Source of the DNA: Flavobacterium kingsejongi
GTDB taxonomy: Bacteria > Bacteroidota > Bacteroidia > Flavobacteriales > Flavobacteriaceae
Assembly (NCBI RefSeq): GCF_003076475.1
Contig: NZ_CP020919.1
Coordinates: forward strand, 682,001-746,000
Length of the DNA: 64,000 bases
Direction of reading: 5' to 3'
Shown: piece after piece, positions 45,894-55,565 of the stretch
Position numbering within the stretch: the stretch's first letter is position 1
Layout of the letters: every line of letters starts with the position of its first letter
Notes under the pieces: model-generated
The model's database searches: none
What the model saw: the letters and a program-made list of their open reading frames with translations, nothing else
What the model was told of the DNA's origin: nothing
Translations under genes and position numbers: made by a program

Positions 45894-46529
45894 ATGAAAT
45901 TATTAGATGCGCTACAATGGCGTTATGCAACGAAAAAATTTGACCCGGCTAAAAAAGTAGCTCCGGAATTAGTAGACCAAATTATAGAAGCAGCCTGGTT
46001 AGCCCCAAGCTCTTCAGGATTACAACCTTATGAATTATTTGTTATTACCAACCAGGAACTTAAGGAAAAGATGGTCGCTAATGGGATGAACCAACAGTTG
46101 ATTACTGATGCGTCGCACTTGTTAGTCTTCGCAGCCTGGGATAATTATACCGAAGCCCGAATTGACAACATTTATGCACACACGACTACTGAGCGTGGGC
46201 TTCCGGCCGATCGTTTTAAAGAATACACCGATCGTCTCAAAGCCATGTATCTTGATCGCCCATCGGAATTAAACTTCGCCCATGCTGCGCGTCAGGCTTA
46301 CATCTCTTTTGGTCTTGCATTGGCTGCAGCCGCAGAACTTCGGGTCGATGCAACACCGGTAGAAGGTTTTGACAGCAATTTGGTGGATGAGGTATTGCAA
46401 CTGAAAGAAAAAGGTTTAAAAAGTGTTACGCTATTACCATTAGGCTATCGTGATACTGAAAATGACTGGCTCGTCAATCAAAAAAAGGTTCGCCAGCCCA
46501 AATCAATATTTCTCACTGAGATCAAATAA
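45894..46529 (+). CDS. NAD(P)H-dependent nitroreductase-like oxidoreductase
   Basis: 211 aa. Nitroreductase-family FMN motifs: WRYATKKFDP, WLAPSSSGLQPYEL, and LLPLGYRDTENDWLVNQKKVR at the C-terminus. It resembles NfsB-type enzymes reducing quinones or nitro compounds. Last gene of the Ohr operon, 2 nt after ohr. Confidence 0.9.
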   Translation: MKLLDALQWRYATKKFDPAKKVAPELVDQIIEAAWLAPSSSGLQPYELFVITNQELKEKMVANGMNQQLITDASHLLVFAAWDNYTEARIDNIYAHTTTERGLPADRFKEYTDRLKAMYLDRPSELNFAHAARQAYISFGLALAAAAELRVDATPVEGFDSNLVDEVLQLKEKGLKSVTLLPLGYRDTENDWLVNQKKVRQPKSIFLTEIK

Positions 46530-46545
46530 TTAGTGAATATCTATA

Positions 46546-46573
46546 AAAAAGGAGTGCTGTGGCACTCCTTTTT
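46546..46573. terminator. Bidirectional intrinsic terminator
   Basis: AAAAAGGAGTGC pairs with GCACTCCTTTTT around TGTG, between the convergent Ohr operon and GH92 gene. Confidence 0.92.
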
Positions 46574-46596
46574 CTATTTATTTTGCAATGTGTCCT

Positions 46597-49404
46597 TTAT
46601 CGAATTGTAATTTCATCTATAAAGATAAAAGCATTTCCTCCAAAACCCTGGTGCCATTCTGGAAGCTGCCCATAATTATAGGCTTTCACTTTAATATACC
46701 GAGCTGTCGTTTCCGGAACTGTAGCCTCAAAATCTACAATAGTCGTCCGTTCCTCTCTAATGGGTAGTTTATTGACAATAGTCTGTAACAGTTTAAAATG
46801 TATCCCATCATCCGATCCATAGTATTCTACTTTCGTAGGCATTACGATCCACGCTCTGGAATCCTGTAGGAAACGCGCAGAAAAATGAGAAATTTTTGTG
46901 GCTTTCTTCCTATCGATTATCGCTTCGAAATCCTGCCCCTGATAGCCTTGCCAATCTCCTTTTCGCCAGTTCTCATCCCCCCTGATGCCATCAATGAGCC
47001 CATCAGGCCCACCGGCATGGTATTGAGGGTTATACACGGACTGTAATGTAATTCCATAGTCATTGGGCTTTTTATAATAAGAAGCTGTTACCGTATGGCT
47101 TTTATCATCCCCTCGTAAGACATAAGCCTGTATTGTACTACTGCTGCTTATCGTAAAAGGAGCACTATATTTTGAAAACACGGGCGCCGAATTACGTTCC
47201 TGATCCTGAACATTATAAAAAACAGTAGTATTGGTCTCAGCAGTAATTGTAATAGTCAACGGCGTTTGAAAGGATTTAGAAGCGGCAGTAATGACCGGAA
47301 CCGGAACAATCAGATTATAGGGTTTTGTTTTCAGAACCTCTGCAGATATGCCAATCTTCTTCAAATCCTCTGCAGTACTGTTTTTTGTGATCGTCGCTGT
47401 AGTCCCATTTTCGAGGTGAATTATAACCTTGTCAAAATAAGGAACAGTGGTGCTCCATTCGGGGATTCCGGGTGTAACGGCATACATGCCCATAGCACTC
47501 AGGACATACCAGGCACTCATTTGCCCACAATCCTCATTCCCAATCAATCCATCGGGTGTGTTTTTATAAAAATCATCAAGGATGTAGTGCACCTTGGCTG
47601 TAGTTTTTTCAGGTTTTCCAATATAGTTATACAAATAAGCCATATGATGGCTGGGCTCATTACCATGTGCATACTGCCCGATCAGTCCTGTGATATCTAC
47701 CTGTTCCCGCCCCGTAGTTGCCGAAGGGCTTGTAAACATTTCATCGAGTTTGGCTTCAAAAGCTACTGCGCCGCCGTATGCTTCAATCATACCGGGGATA
47801 TCCTGAGGAACAAAAAAAGAATACTGCCACGAATTCCCTTCGGTAAAATTATTGTTTACTTCCTTTGGATCAAAAGGGGTATCCCAACCGCCATTTTTCT
47901 TGGGCTGCATAAAAGTGGTAACCGGATTAAATACATTTTTCCACGATTGGGAACGCTTCATAAAATACTGGTATGTGTCCTTTTGTTCCAACAGCAGCGC
48001 CATTTGGGCAATACACCAATCATCATAGGCATATTCTACCGTTTTGGAAACACTTTCATGTTCATCATCAATACTGATAAAGCCATTATCCTTATAGGCT
48101 TTCAATCCCAAATGATCCAGCATCGCACTATGTTTTGAGGCTTCGAGTGCTTTTGCATAATCAAATCCTGTGATCCCTTTCGTCATCGCATCAGCCATTA
48201 CGGATACGGAGTGGTATCCAATCATACAATCGGTTTCATTAGAGGCCAGTTCCCAGACGGGCAATCGTCCTCCCTGTTCATATTGCTTTAAAAATGTATT
48301 GATATAATCTGCCGTCCTTTTCCTATCAATAAGCGTATACAGCGGATGTGCTGCCCGGAAAGTATCCCAAAGGGAGAATACGGAGTAATAGTCAAATCCG
48401 TCCGCGTGGTGTATTTCATTATCCCTTCCGCGGTACTTGCCATCCACATCCATTGCGATATTCGGTTGCATCATCGTATGATAAAGGGCAGAATAAAATA
48501 TGGTTTTCTTTTCGCTGTCTGCAGTTGTAATTTCGATTTTTGAGAGCTCTTTCTCCCAAAGCTTTTCTGCGGCTTTCCGGATTTTATTAAAGTTCCAGTG
48601 TGGCAGCTCCTTCGCCCTATTTTTGGCGGCACCTTCGTGTCCTGTGGGTGACAAGGCCACTTTTACCTGCAAAACAGCTCCTTTTTTAACCTGCTTCGAA
48701 AAGCTGATCGCTAAAAGGCTGCCCGCAAAAAAAGTATCAGTTGTTTTAGCAGGGGCAAAAGCATTATTATTCACTTTAGTGATGGTCATCGGCTGATCGA
48801 ATTCAATCCGTGCAAAAACATACTGGTCACGTGCCCAGGCTTCACTTCTCCGCAAAACCTCAATCGTCCTGTCATTGATCACCCGTACTTCGCCCATCAG
48901 GAGGTGATCTCTATGATTCAGGTCGAGTATAATATTGGCCTGCCCACTTTTCGAAAAGGTGTAACGGTGCATAGCACCTCTTGGAGTGGCGGTCAGCTCC
49001 ACAGCAATATCGTCTTTGTCCAATACTACACTATAAAAACCAGCAGCGGTAACCTCGTTATTATGGGAAAAACCCGAAGCATATTCCTTAGGTTGTAGCA
49101 TGGGCTGTCCCATAGTGGGCATCAGCATAATATCGCCAAAATCAGAAACACCTGTCCCATTAAGATGGGTATGGGAAAAACCATAGATGAGGGAATCGCT
49201 ATAATGGTAGCCGCTACACCCGTCCCAACTGCCATCGGTACGCGTATCCGGAGATGCCTGTACCATTCCGAAAGGAACGGTAGCGCCTGGAAAAGTATGT
49301 CCATGACCACCCGTTCCAATCATCGGATTGACATAGCGATACAGCTTCTGACTGTGGGCTGATACGAGCATAAAGAAGAATACCAGCGCTATATAATATT
49401 TCAT
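46597..49404 (-). CDS. GH92 family alpha-mannosidase with C-terminal carbohydrate-binding modules
   Basis: 935 aa from the ATG at 49404, which starts the signal peptide (MKYYIALVFFFMLVSAHSQ); the frame is open 36 codons further up but without a signal. GH92 hallmarks: VNPMIGTGGHGHTFPGATVPFGMVQ at the mature N-terminus, YHSVSVMADAMTKG and GNEPSHHMAYLYNYIG near the active site. A chitobiase-C-like module (about 745-810) and an F5/8 discoidin-like domain (about 815-935) follow. Acts on alpha-mannosides of N-glycans outside the inner membrane, Ca2+-dependent. A TATATTTG -7 box lies at 49424-49431 (minus). Confidence 0.92.
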   Translation of the reverse strand: MKYYIALVFFFMLVSAHSQKLYRYVNPMIGTGGHGHTFPGATVPFGMVQASPDTRTDGSWDGCSGYHYSDSLIYGFSHTHLNGTGVSDFGDIMLMPTMGQPMLQPKEYASGFSHNNEVTAAGFYSVVLDKDDIAVELTATPRGAMHRYTFSKSGQANIILDLNHRDHLLMGEVRVINDRTIEVLRRSEAWARDQYVFARIEFDQPMTITKVNNNAFAPAKTTDTFFAGSLLAISFSKQVKKGAVLQVKVALSPTGHEGAAKNRAKELPHWNFNKIRKAAEKLWEKELSKIEITTADSEKKTIFYSALYHTMMQPNIAMDVDGKYRGRDNEIHHADGFDYYSVFSLWDTFRAAHPLYTLIDRKRTADYINTFLKQYEQGGRLPVWELASNETDCMIGYHSVSVMADAMTKGITGFDYAKALEASKHSAMLDHLGLKAYKDNGFISIDDEHESVSKTVEYAYDDWCIAQMALLLEQKDTYQYFMKRSQSWKNVFNPVTTFMQPKKNGGWDTPFDPKEVNNNFTEGNSWQYSFFVPQDIPGMIEAYGGAVAFEAKLDEMFTSPSATTGREQVDITGLIGQYAHGNEPSHHMAYLYNYIGKPEKTTAKVHYILDDFYKNTPDGLIGNEDCGQMSAWYVLSAMGMYAVTPGIPEWSTTVPYFDKVIIHLENGTTATITKNSTAEDLKKIGISAEVLKTKPYNLIVPVPVITAASKSFQTPLTITITAETNTTVFYNVQDQERNSAPVFSKYSAPFTISSSSTIQAYVLRGDDKSHTVTASYYKKPNDYGITLQSVYNPQYHAGGPDGLIDGIRGDENWRKGDWQGYQGQDFEAIIDRKKATKISHFSARFLQDSRAWIVMPTKVEYYGSDDGIHFKLLQTIVNKLPIREERTTIVDFEATVPETTARYIKVKAYNYGQLPEWHQGFGGNAFIFIDEITIR

Positions 49405-49492
49405 TGGATAAGTTTTAGAAATCCAAATATAGGAAATAATCAACAGGTTGTTTTCTATCGGAAATGGGAATTGTAGCACTTTATACACAAAC

Positions 49493-49529
49493 AAAACCCC
49501 GTCCGACACCAAAGTACCGACGGGGTTTT
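49493..49529 (-). terminator. Intrinsic terminator of module 1
   Basis: AAAACCCCGTC pairs perfectly with GACGGGGTTTT, downstream of the S8-A gene and upstream of the GH92 promoter. Confidence 0.9.
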
Positions 49530-49602
49530 ATTAGAGTCTATAATTATAATAGATTAAAAATCAATTACTACAACATTTTTCTGAGGGGCAAAAAGGTGTC
49601 GT

Positions 49603-51279
49603 TTATTTCGTTTTATTTTTTGAAATCAGATCGGCCATTAGTAGTGCGTTATAGGCATTCACTACTTTACCAGATCTGGAAAATTCTGAGAATGGTTTTA
49701 CCGTTCCCTTAGTTGCTCCGGGTACCTGTACTGCTATCGGAAACGATAATCCTGAATCCATCAGAAGCTGCTTTATCTGTGGCGCAGTCAATTTTGGATA
49801 ATACGACCGAATCAGCGCAGCTATTCCTGCTACTACCGGAGTTGCCGCTGAAGTACCGTTAAAAAAATCATACCGGTCACCCACTACTGTAGTATAGATT
49901 CGTTCCCCTGGCGCAAAAAGATCGACCTGTGTTTGGCTATAATTTGTGAATGAGGCGACTAATTTCTCGGTTATAGCATTTGAAATGGCTCCTACTTTTA
50001 TAAAATTATCACTTACTTCATCATGGATATAGTCACTATCATTGGGATAGTAGGGATTTTCCCGGCTAACTTCTGTGTTACCATTTCCTGCAGCACTGAC
50101 AATCAGAACATCCTTTGCTGCAGCATAACGAATAGCCTCCAAAATCCACTCTTCATGCAGGGAGAGCAATTTTCCAAAGCTCATATTGATAACAGAAGCA
50201 CCATTATCTACCGCATACCGAATTGCTAAAGCGATATCCTTATCGTTCTCGTTACCTTTTGCGGCCAATGACAGCGGCATAATTACAATCCTGGAAGTGC
50301 TTTTTTTAATGTCTTTTTGATTCTTTTCTGCGGCAACCAAAACACCTGCTACTTTTGTCCCATGCTGCAATACAGTCACATTGGCAGCAACAGTATTACT
50401 ACCATAATTGATATCTGTAAGGTCTTCTGGATCATCACCAGTAATACTTCGGTCATCATATTCCAGATTAATTGACTTATCCATCTTTTCCTGAATATCC
50501 TTCCCATAATTGGCAATCCATTCTTCCGACAGGTTATTCTTCATATAATCCATCATATAATAGATATCATCACCCAATTGTTTTTCAGCACTGTAAAGGC
50601 GATATAAACTATCCAGCCGTACGAGGGTATAATCTTCTTTCGGGAAATAGTGCTTTAGGCTTTTTTTTGATTTTACATAACCTTCTTTCAGGAATTTTAC
50701 ATAGTCCTGCTCTTCCTGCATGTCTTTTTGAAGTGCTTGGTATTCTTTAAGCCCTTTTTGGTATAAAATAAAATCTTTCTTTCGGTTTTCGGGGATAACA
50801 TCCGGGGATTTGTTTTCAAATTCTCCACGGAACTTCCGTATAATACGGATTGATTCCATGTTAGCATATAGGATATTCTCCCCTTTAGGATTGCTGGTAA
50901 AATTCCATCCATGGATGTCATCAATATAACCATTATGATCATCATCGATTCCATTATCAGGAATTTCACCCGTATTTGTCCAAATGTTGTCTTTTAAATC
51001 TTTATGATGAATATCAATCGTTTCATCAATAACAGCAACAATAATTTTCTTCCCTTTTTTTCCGGACAATAAGTCACGATAAGCCTTCTCTAAACTGGTA
51101 CCCGGAATAGTATCTGCTACTGCATCTCGATCCTGCCAGTTTTTTTGCTGTTCCGGGGTTAATTTCGCTTTTCTGCTAATCGCTCCCGATTCAAATGCAA
51201 TAGGTTTATAGGTTTTTACCGTAGTGCAGTGATAAAATAAGAAGGACAAAAAAATGGTGAATATTATTTTTAGTTTCAT
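49603..51279 (-). CDS. S8-A: subtilisin-like lipoprotein peptidase (module 1)
   Basis: 558 aa. Lipoprotein-like signal (IIFTIFLSFLFYHC, Cys18), a short pro-region with the conserved WQDRDAVADTIPGTSLEKAY, then a subtilase core. Catalytic residues: Asp85 (VAVIDETIDI), His306 (QHGTKVAG), oxyanion Asn399 (AAGNGN) and Ser477 (NGTSAATP). Asp and His are 221 residues apart, because an acidic Ca-loop (NGIDDDHNGYIDD) and a helical insert (about 145-280) intervene. Ends NAYNALLMADLISKNKTK. A GG-leader peptide gene precedes it by 46 nt. Intact, so the best candidate for an active enzyme of the locus. Confidence 0.9.
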   Translation of the reverse strand: MKLKIIFTIFLSFLFYHCTTVKTYKPIAFESGAISRKAKLTPEQQKNWQDRDAVADTIPGTSLEKAYRDLLSGKKGKKIIVAVIDETIDIHHKDLKDNIWTNTGEIPDNGIDDDHNGYIDDIHGWNFTSNPKGENILYANMESIRIIRKFRGEFENKSPDVIPENRKKDFILYQKGLKEYQALQKDMQEEQDYVKFLKEGYVKSKKSLKHYFPKEDYTLVRLDSLYRLYSAEKQLGDDIYYMMDYMKNNLSEEWIANYGKDIQEKMDKSINLEYDDRSITGDDPEDLTDINYGSNTVAANVTVLQHGTKVAGVLVAAEKNQKDIKKSTSRIVIMPLSLAAKGNENDKDIALAIRYAVDNGASVINMSFGKLLSLHEEWILEAIRYAAAKDVLIVSAAGNGNTEVSRENPYYPNDSDYIHDEVSDNFIKVGAISNAITEKLVASFTNYSQTQVDLFAPGERIYTTVVGDRYDFFNGTSAATPVVAGIAALIRSYYPKLTAPQIKQLLMDSGLSFPIAVQVPGATKGTVKPFSEFSRSGKVVNAYNALLMADLISKNKTK

Positions 51280-51325
51280 GCTGGAAAATTAGACATTCCT
51301 ATAAAGCAATAGGCTACAAGCTGTT

Positions 51326-51544
51326 TTAAATTTTTACGCCAAAACCTGGGCTTACCGTACCTGCAGGTGGGCTTACTACGGGTTTGGTATTCCGGATCGT
51401 AAGACAGTTTTTACCACTCAGCCCTAAATCATTTGTTTCTCCTATGGTATTATCGCCGCCATCACCCCCAACAATGTTTTTAAGGTTATCAAATTTAGCA
51501 ATTTGCATTTTGTCCAGACTTAATTTTTTTACAATTTTTTTCAT
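51326..51544 (-). CDS. GG-leader peptide 1 (natural-product-precursor type)
   Basis: 72 aa from the ATG at 51544. The leader KKLSLDKMQIAKFDNLKNI ends VGGDGG, matching the double-glycine leaders of Bacteroidota peptide precursors (TIGR04149-like, from memory). The core of about 45 aa is Gly/Thr/Pro-rich with a single Cys, ending SPGFGVKI. Read directly upstream of S8-A. Start choice rests on the leader and the promoter at 51572-51600. No modification or export gene is nearby. Confidence 0.75.
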   Translation of the reverse strand: MKKIVKKLSLDKMQIAKFDNLKNIVGGDGGDNTIGETNDLGLSGKNCLTIRNTKPVVSPPAGTVSPGFGVKI

Positions 51545-51571
51545 GAGTATAGATGAATTAATATTATTGCA

Positions 51572-51600
51572 CAAACTAAAGTGAAATAATAGAATGCAAA
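51572..51600 (-). promoter_or_regulatory. Promoter of peptide 1
   Basis: On the minus strand TTTG (51600-51597) is followed after 18 bases by TAGTTTG (51578-51572), 27 bases before the ATG. TTTAGTTTGYG recurs upstream of peptide 2. Confidence 0.55.
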
Positions 51601-51601
51601 T

Positions 51602-51641
51602 AATTATAGTAGTCTAAATTTATAAATTTGGACTACTATAA
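51602..51641. repeat. 40-bp near-perfect palindrome
   Basis: ATTATAGTAGTCTAAATTTA meets its reverse complement with a single mismatch and no loop. It begins 2 bp after the AraC-type regulator stop and abuts the peptide 1 -33 box. It can be the regulator gene's terminator, an operator, or both. Confidence 0.8.
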
Positions 51642-51643
51642 TC

Positions 51644-53344
51644 CTAAACACTATCTGATTTTAAGTTATTTATAAAATAAGACGGATAAATACCTGCCTT
51701 TTTAAAAAAAGCCTTAGAAAAAGATTCTGTATTATTGTAACCTACTTCTTCTGCTATTGCATTCACGCTATAGCGTCTGAACTTAGGGTCATTTTTTATT
51801 TTATCAATGGTATAGTCAATCCGCAATTCATTCAGGTAAGCTGAAAAATTTTGTCCTTTATAACTGTTAATTACTTTGGAAAGATAGGTTGAATTGGTCT
51901 CGAAATCCTTTGCCACTTTCGCGACAGTACAATCATTTTTCAGGAAAAGCTGGTCGTTCTCAAATTGGTGAAGTTTAGCTAAGATCGTATCGATTACATT
52001 TTGTTGCAATCCCAATGAAATTGTTGGGTTAGGGGCTTTCTCAATTTTTACAGTTTCATCTTTATGATCCTCCTTAACTTCCAGCAGTTTTTCAAAATTG
52101 ATGCGGTATTGTTTTTGTCTTTTATAATAAAAGAAAACAAATCCGGACAATACAATAACCGAGAATAGTAGCCCCCCAATTTTAAATAAAGAGAGCTTAT
52201 CTTTTTTATTGAGGTCCGTAATTATTTTTTCTTTTTGCGAGAGTAATAACGGCGTATCATATTCTACAATTATTTTTTTTGACAAATGACGGTAGCTCGT
52301 ATTTAAAACACTATCCAGGCGCAACAATCGCTCAATATAATACAGTTGTTTTTTGATGTCTTTCTTTGAATCATAATAATCGATAAGAATTTCATAGCCT
52401 TTTCGTGTATCCGGATGCAGCTCTTCTACAATACTAAAAATGCTATCCACTTTTATAAAATAAGGAATCGCTTTTTCTTTTTGGCCCAGACCGATGTAAT
52501 CCCTCCCCAGATAATAATAAATCATGGCTTCATTAGCCCTGTCATTATTGGCAATTATCATAGGAAGCACTTTAGAAATACTATCAATAGATGCCCGGTA
52601 TTTTTTTTTATGGTATTGGACTACACCTTCTTCCAGCACAAAATAATTACGCATTTTGCTATTCTCCGGAAGCGAAGATGCTTTATAGCCCAAATTATTG
52701 GTATAGGAAGCAGAGTCCAGCTTTTCTTTACGGACATAATAATCCGAAAGGGCAAACAGGCTGGTGAGATAAGCAGTATTATAATTATTTTCCTTGAAAT
52801 ACCGTTTACATTCCTTCAGGATTTTGAAAGATTCATCATAATACCCTAACCGTTTTTTTAGCAGTCCAATATTAAATTTTATCTCATAAATAAAATCTTT
52901 GTTATTGGTTTTTTTAGCATAATTATAGGCGATTACATGATTGTCCAGTGCGGCAATAAAATCCCTTTTATAAGAATAATGCTCTGCTTTCAAAATGTAC
53001 CCCAATGCAGGATAGATTTCAGTAGTAAGATTTTTTGAGATGGCAATCAGGCTATCTATATAGACCAGGCCTAAATCACTTTTATAATTACACTCATACA
53101 AATATTCGTATCCTTTAGCCATTTTTTCTGCATTATGTTGCTCCCGTGCTTTTTGTAAATAGGCAGCAGCATAAATGGCAGACTTTAAGGTATCAGTACC
53201 TGCCGAGCGATATCGCGTTTCAATTTCTTTATAGGTGTGTATTTTTACATTCGCTATAGTTTGCGTATGTTGGCTATAAGCCGATGACAGGCATAATAAT
53301 AAAGTAAAAATGGAAATCTTCAAATTTCCGTAGGTAGTACGCAT
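51644..53344 (-). CDS. Membrane-anchored TPR/AraC transcriptional regulator
   Basis: 566 aa. Signal peptide (FTLLLCLSSAYSQ), a helical TPR-like sensor region (about 40-360; AIPYFIKVDSIFSIVEEL), one transmembrane helix (IGGLLFSVIVLSGFVFFYY, about 382) and a C-terminal AraC DNA-binding domain (about 455-560) with two helix-turn-helices (CTVAKVAKDFETNSTYLSKV, NAIAEEVGYNNTESFSKAFF). The sensor would face the periplasm. Its gene directly precedes the GG-peptide/S8-A unit, so it is the likely local regulator (inference). Confidence 0.9.
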   Translation of the reverse strand: MRTTYGNLKISIFTLLLCLSSAYSQHTQTIANVKIHTYKEIETRYRSAGTDTLKSAIYAAAYLQKAREQHNAEKMAKGYEYLYECNYKSDLGLVYIDSLIAISKNLTTEIYPALGYILKAEHYSYKRDFIAALDNHVIAYNYAKKTNNKDFIYEIKFNIGLLKKRLGYYDESFKILKECKRYFKENNYNTAYLTSLFALSDYYVRKEKLDSASYTNNLGYKASSLPENSKMRNYFVLEEGVVQYHKKKYRASIDSISKVLPMIIANNDRANEAMIYYYLGRDYIGLGQKEKAIPYFIKVDSIFSIVEELHPDTRKGYEILIDYYDSKKDIKKQLYYIERLLRLDSVLNTSYRHLSKKIIVEYDTPLLLSQKEKIITDLNKKDKLSLFKIGGLLFSVIVLSGFVFFYYKRQKQYRINFEKLLEVKEDHKDETVKIEKAPNPTISLGLQQNVIDTILAKLHQFENDQLFLKNDCTVAKVAKDFETNSTYLSKVINSYKGQNFSAYLNELRIDYTIDKIKNDPKFRRYSVNAIAEEVGYNNTESFSKAFFKKAGIYPSYFINNLKSDSV

Positions 53345-53864
53345 CTTGTTTGTTTCGTTTTATGGGGTAAAAACTTAAAAACATCTTTTTCCAGTGCGTA
53401 AATGTAATAAAATTGTTAAACCCTGACTACATTCTGAATCAAAAACGACAATATAATACCAACAAAGGAATAAATACTTTCATTAACAACTCAGGAATGG
53501 TACATTTTTCTGAGATCTGCAATAGCCCGTCCGTAAATACTCCTGAAAAACCCGTCCGTAAACTACTCCGGACGGGATTGCTCAACTATAACAAACTACA
53601 AATAATCGGGACAAACACCCGATTATGAAAACTAAATCTCCTGCAAACTAAAGGGTAAATAAACTTTTAGGAAAATGTTTGTGGTCGTCATTTATAAATA
53701 CCGTGTCCGTAGCAGCATATAGCACTGGTTACCAATTGATAACTTTACTGTACTAAATCGGGAATGTATGCATTAATCCTGCATTCGTTAGTATAGTGTT
53801 CTAATCTGAATACTAAATAGCCTAAAAAAAAGGATGAATGCAAGAGCTAAAAGCAAAAAGAAAA
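53345..53864. other. Gene-free interval with tandem hairpins
   Basis: 520 bp without a gene. CCCGTCCG (53551-53558) pairs with CGGACGGG (53569-53576); a near-copy CCCGTCCGTAAATACTCC precedes it at 53526. A second hairpin pairs ATAATCGGG (53602-53610) with CCCGATTAT (53618-53626). Both may end the S8 array transcript. Nothing else recognised. Confidence 0.6.
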
Positions 53865-55265
53865 TCAGGCTCTTTTCTTTTTCTTCTTTTTTGCTACTTC
53901 TTTTGCCCTTAGTAAAGCATTATAAGCGTTTACGACTTTGCCGGATTTGGACAATTCACTAAACGGCTTTAATGTACCTTCAGTCGCTCCGGGCACTTGA
54001 ACATTGATCGGAATAGAAAGCCCTGAATCCATAAGAATATGCTTGACTTCTGAAGCAGAAAGATTTGGGTAATAAGATCGTAATAAAGCAGCTACCCCAG
54101 AAACAATAGGTGTCGAATATGAAGTACCGTTTACAAAATCATATTGATTATTCGGCAAAGTAGTATATATTTTTTCTCCAGGGGCAAAAAGGTCTACCTG
54201 GGAATCACTATAATTTGAAAATGAAGAAATGAATTTTTCATTAAGATTATAGGAAATGGAGCCCACTTTCATAAAGTTATCACTTACTTCATTGTCAAGA
54301 TAGTTACTATCATTTGGATAATACGGTTTTTCACTATTAATTTTTTTTCCACCATTGCCTGCTGAACTTATAATAAGCACATCATTGTCTGCAGCATACC
54401 GTATCGCATCCAAAACCCAGTTTTCGTTCATTGATAATAGTTTACCAAAACTCATATTAATTACTTTTGCGCCATTATCAACAGCATAGCGAATTGCCAA
54501 AGCAATATCTTTATCATTCTCATTTCCGTACGAAGCTATGCTTAATGGCATTATTTTTAAATAATTCGAAATTCCATTAATCCCGATCCCATTATTCCTT
54601 TCGCTGGATAGAATTCCCACCACCGTAGTACCGTGCTCCAAAACGTCTATATTACCCGATACATTATTATTTCCGTAACTACTATCTTTTATATCATATG
54701 GATTATCACCCGGAATAAGCCTGTCATTGTAATCGATATTAATACATTTATTGGTCATTTCTTCTACGTTCTTCTTGTAATTAGCAATCCATTTTTCGGT
54801 TACTTTCTTCTCTAAACATTGCTTAAAATAACTAATATAATAGTTCCTCTCTGTATCATTCGGATATGCTAATAGTATACTATCAATTTTTTTTACGTCA
54901 TATTCATTATTGGGAAAAAAGTCTTTAATAATCTCTTTTCCTTTTATAAAAACATCTGCTACAGCTTCTATATATTCCTTATCAGATTTTCTATTCTTTT
55001 TCAGGCTTTCATATTCTAAAAGGGCTTTTTGATATAGTATTTTTTCTGCATCAGAAACATGAGCAGTACTACTTTCAATTTTAGGCTTTAATTTTCTGAT
55101 AATCCGAATGGATTCCATATTAGCATATATAATATTTTCCCCTTTTGAATTACCGATGAAATTCCATCCATGAATATCATCAACATAACCATTCCCATCA
55201 TCATCAATATGGACATGCTAACTTAGCCTGCATTGAAAGTTAAGAAATAATCTTAATTTTAATCT

Positions 55266-55565
55266 ATGAAACAAGTCCGCAAAATTTACGACAAGGCTTT
55301 TAAGGAAAAAGCCGTTGAATTGAGTTATGATAGAACAAATGTATCAGAACTTGCCAGGGAGTTAGGAATAACAGCCCCCCAGCTTTATAAATGGCGTAAA
55401 GAACTCCAGGAATTTGGAGAAGGAAGTTTTCCTGGAAAAGGAAATTTAAAACTAACTCCCGAGCAAGAAAAAATCCATGAACTGGAGAAAAAACTCAAAG
55501 ATGCAGAGTTAGAACGTGACATATTAAAAAAAGCAATCGGCATTTTTTCCAAGAACGGTCGATGA
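55266..55565 (+). CDS. IS3-family transposase OrfA
   Basis: 99 aa. Helix-turn-helix of the IS3/IS911 OrfA family (KIYDKAFKEKAVELSYDRTN, ELARELGITAPQLYKWRKEL) followed by a leucine-zipper region (ELEKKLKDAELERDILKKAI). A slippery run A-AAA-AAA-G at 55526-55533 lies in register for -1 frameshifting into orfB, whose frame is open back to that point. ATGA overlap with orfB allows coupling as well. Confidence 0.93.
   Translation: MKQVRKIYDKAFKEKAVELSYDRTNVSELARELGITAPQLYKWRKELQEFGEGSFPGKGNLKLTPEQEKIHELEKKLKDAELERDILKKAIGIFSKNGR

Noticed and set aside
47266..48138. 290-codon plus-strand frame opposite GH92
   Set aside because: Shadow of the GH92 reading frame: Cys- and Phe-rich without domain, signal or promoter.
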